Positions 4,852 to 6,389 of a stretch of DNA of 6,389 nt are shown here, in pieces. The DNA lies in NCBI GenBank assembly GCA_023430365.1, contig JAEZAS010000427.1:1-6389 (forward strand). The letters run 5' to 3'. The stretch is from Planctomycetota bacterium (GTDB lineage Bacteria; Planctomycetota; Planctomycetia; Pirellulales; Pirellulaceae). How positions within the stretch are numbered: position 1 is the stretch's first letter; the number at the start of each line of letters is the position of its first letter. Under the pieces are notes generated by a model that saw only the letters and a program-made list of their open reading frames with translations, made no database searches and was not told where the DNA came from. The position numbers and the translations under genes were made by a program.

Positions 4852-6389
4852 ATGAAACGTCTAATGCTGCCAGCCACGCTTGCATCGCTTGCGATGGCCT
4901 GGGCCTGGTGCCTGCCGGGAAGCAGCGTCCTTGGACAGGACGATCTCGCAGGTGCAGTCGCCGGAGAAGAGCAGGAGGGTGTCGAACTGCTCGCACGCGG
5001 CCCGGTGCATGAAGCCTTCGCCGAACCGGTCGTCGAAAATCCCAGCGAAACGCTCACGATCTCCGTTCGTCCGCCGGACCCGATCGACGAAGTTCCCCCG
5101 GAGTACAAGCCGGAGGGAGACAACGTCATCTGGGTTCCCGGCTATTGGGCCTGGGAAGATGATCGCGAGGACTTCATCTGGATCAGCGGCATCTGGCGAA
5201 ACATTCCCCCAGGGCAGCGCTGGGTGCCGGGCTACTGGGCGGAAATCGGCGACGGCTTCCAGTGGGTCCCTGGCTTCTGGATGACCGAAGAAGAGCAAGA
5301 AATCGTCTACTATCCCACCCCGCCGGAGAGCCTCGAACAGGGGCCCACGGTCGACGCTCCGGACGAGGACCACTTCTGGGTGCCGGGCGTGTGGACCTAC
5401 GAGACCGACTGGCGCTGGCGCCCCGGTTACTGGGCCGAGTACCAGCCCGACTGGGTCTGGGTGCCCGCTCGCTGGGTCTGGAGCCCGCGCGGCTGCGTTT
5501 ACTTGGCCGGCTACTGGGACTATCAGCCGGTCGAGCGAGGATTCTTGTTCGCGCCGGTCTACTTCACTCAGCCCGTATATCAGACGGTCGGCTATCGCTA
5601 TACCCCGTGGTATGCCCTGCGGACGCCGAGCCTGTTCGTCCACTTCTGGGTTCGTCCGAACTACTGCCACTACTACTTTGGCAACTACTACGACCACCAC
5701 GATCATTACGGCATTCGGCCGTGGATCAGCGCGGGGCGCCACCATCACCATTGGGATCCGATCCTGACCTACAACCGCGTCCGTTACGGCCGGCAGGGGA
5801 TCGACTATGTGCAGCGGATCGATCGCTGGCACAACTACTTCGTGCGCAACGAACGTTATCGCCCAGCGGTCACCGTTCGTCAGCAGATCAACCTGGTGAA
5901 CAACATCAACATCCAGGACAACGACGTCCTCAACCGGATCAACATCGGTTCGCCGCTTCGCGACATCGCCCGGTCCGAGAATCCGCCGGTCCGTTTGGCG
6001 CGGGTCGAACAGCGGCAGCGTGAGCTGTACGCCGATCGCGCCAGTCAGATTCGCGATGTCTATCGCGCTCGCCTGCAGGAAGAACGGCGTGACGATCGCG
6101 ACCGCGTGGGCGATGTGCGTGACGCGGCCGACCGCGACCGTGGTCCGACCGGTCGCACCCGACTGCCTCGCGTGGATGTGGCCGACCTGACAGGAGGCCG
6201 AGACGCCGCTGATCGCGCCCGCGTTCCCGGACGACTCGACCCGGCCCGGCCGGGCGATCGCGGACGCGATGTCGCCGATCGCGCTCGTGACGCCGCCGAC
6301 CGTGCCCGCGACACCGCGACGGGCCGAGGTCGCGATGCGGCTGAGCGGGCGCGAGACGTTGCCGATCGCACTCGTGACGCAGCGACCGA
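4852..6389 (+). CDS. Secreted WxxGxW (YXWGXW) repeat protein, C-terminus cut off by window end
   Basis: The frame is open from this ATG to the window edge (512 complete codons, no stop), so the gene is partial at its 3' end. Residues 1-28 are a signal peptide (MKR, hydrophobic core, SVLG before Q29), so the protein is exported; W19 before C20 rules out a good lipobox. Residues 30-93 are acidic and Pro-rich. Residues 94-222 hold eight copies of WxxGxW, six perfect in spacing and residues; the seventh is WVPARW and the eighth begins with Tyr. Residues 264-303 are rich in His and Tyr, including HHHH at 297-300. Residues 344-363 are Asn/Ile-rich. From about residue 364 the chain becomes strongly Arg/Asp/Ala-rich and ends in seven-residue repeats. 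This matches the Pfam WXXGXW repeat family, whose function is unknown to me beyond being exported and common in Planctomycetes and Proteobacteria. A surface or envelope role is inference. The strong Shine-Dalgarno at 4837-4844 supports the start. Confidence 0.88.
   Translation, partial: MKRLMLPATLASLAMAWAWCLPGSSVLGQDDLAGAVAGEEQEGVELLARGPVHEAFAEPVVENPSETLTISVRPPDPIDEVPPEYKPEGDNVIWVPGYWAWEDDREDFIWISGIWRNIPPGQRWVPGYWAEIGDGFQWVPGFWMTEEEQEIVYYPTPPESLEQGPTVDAPDEDHFWVPGVWTYETDWRWRPGYWAEYQPDWVWVPARWVWSPRGCVYLAGYWDYQPVERGFLFAPVYFTQPVYQTVGYRYTPWYALRTPSLFVHFWVRPNYCHYYFGNYYDHHDHYGIRPWISAGRHHHHWDPILTYNRVRYGRQGIDYVQRIDRWHNYFVRNERYRPAVTVRQQINLVNNINIQDNDVLNRINIGSPLRDIARSENPPVRLARVEQRQRELYADRASQIRDVYRARLQEERRDDRDRVGDVRDAADRDRGPTGRTRLPRVDVADLTGGRDAADRARVPGRLDPARPGDRGRDVADRARDAADRARDTATGRGRDAAERARDVADRTRDAAT
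5131..5517 (+). repeat. Eight WxxGxW protein repeats
   Basis: Within the exported protein, copies start at residues 94, 110, 124, 138, 176, 189, 203 and 217. Spacing is 13-16 residues except for one 38-residue spacer (residues 138 to 176), which splits the array into two groups of four. The best copies read WVPGYW, WVPGFW and WVPGVW. Copy 7 has Ala-Arg where Gly-x is expected, and copy 8 replaces the first Trp by Tyr. The even spacing suggests repeating beta-hairpin-like units; this is inference. Confidence 0.85.
6265..6387 (+). repeat. Arg/Asp/Ala seven-residue repeats at the visible end of the exported protein
   Basis: Residues 472-512 read as near-perfect units RDVADRA (472-478), RDAADRA (479-485), an eight-residue RDTATGRG (486-493), RDAAERA (494-500), RDVADRT (501-507) and the start of another, RDAAT. 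Stray copies appear earlier at 423-430 and 450-456. In DNA this is a 21-bp period. The array continues past the window edge. The pattern predicts a highly charged amphipathic helix or a disordered tail. Confidence 0.75.

Noticed and set aside
4861..5832. 323-codon - strand open frame opposite the WxxGxW gene
   Set aside because: The + strand frame has a signal peptide, a strong Shine-Dalgarno and family repeats; the antisense frame is Val/Ala/Pro/Arg-rich with nothing recognisable.
5262..6023. 253-codon + strand open frame inside the WxxGxW gene
   Set aside because: It is in another frame of the same strand, Leu/Arg/Gly-rich, and overlaps the repeats fully explained by the frame from 4852.
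1..6389. CRISPR array, tRNA or rRNA genes
   Set aside because: No regularly spaced direct repeats with unique spacers, and no cloverleaf or rRNA-like sequence was seen on either strand.

Overview
The window is GC-rich, with three protein genes, all on the + strand and separated by sizeable non-coding gaps. Two of the three carry N-terminal export signals. The third gene encodes a tryptophan-repeat (WxxGxW / YXWGXW) exported protein, and the second a large secreted alpha/beta hydrolase of a kind common in Planctomycetes. Together with the hairpin-rich intergenic repeats, this suggests a planctomycete (Pirellulales-like) chromosome. That placement is inference from family knowledge and style; no rRNA or marker gene is present to prove it.

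Layout: (1) 1-160, a short leader holding a long imperfect inverted repeat (about 24-87). (2) 161-1894, an N6-adenine DNA methyltransferase of the Eco57I/TaqI type with the SAM-binding motif, the catalytic NPPY motif and a C-terminal TaqI-like target-recognition region. It has no nuclease domain and no visible restriction partner. (3) 1895-2130, a compact intergenic cluster of perfect hairpins, including two inverted copies of a 28-nt unit whose stems differ by two compensatory base-pair changes and whose loops are both of the GNRA type, followed by a plausible promoter. (4) 2131-4479, a 782-residue exported protein made of two alpha/beta-hydrolase halves. The C-terminal half has an intact Ser-Asp-His triad, while the N-terminal half has lost the nucleophile (GYADG in place of GxSxG) and the oxyanion HG. 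(5) 4480-4851, a 372-bp gap with one perfect hairpin and, at its end, a strong Shine-Dalgarno sequence. (6) 4852 to the window end, a secreted WxxGxW-repeat protein that runs off the right edge, ending in Arg/Asp/Ala-rich seven-residue repeats.

Nothing shows that the three genes work together: gaps of 236 and 372 bp and unrelated products argue for separate transcription units. I do not see a recognisable new multi-gene system. The points most worth a second look are the covarying hairpin pair at 1947-2037, the tandem hydrolase with a degenerate first half, and the two-repeat architecture of the last protein.
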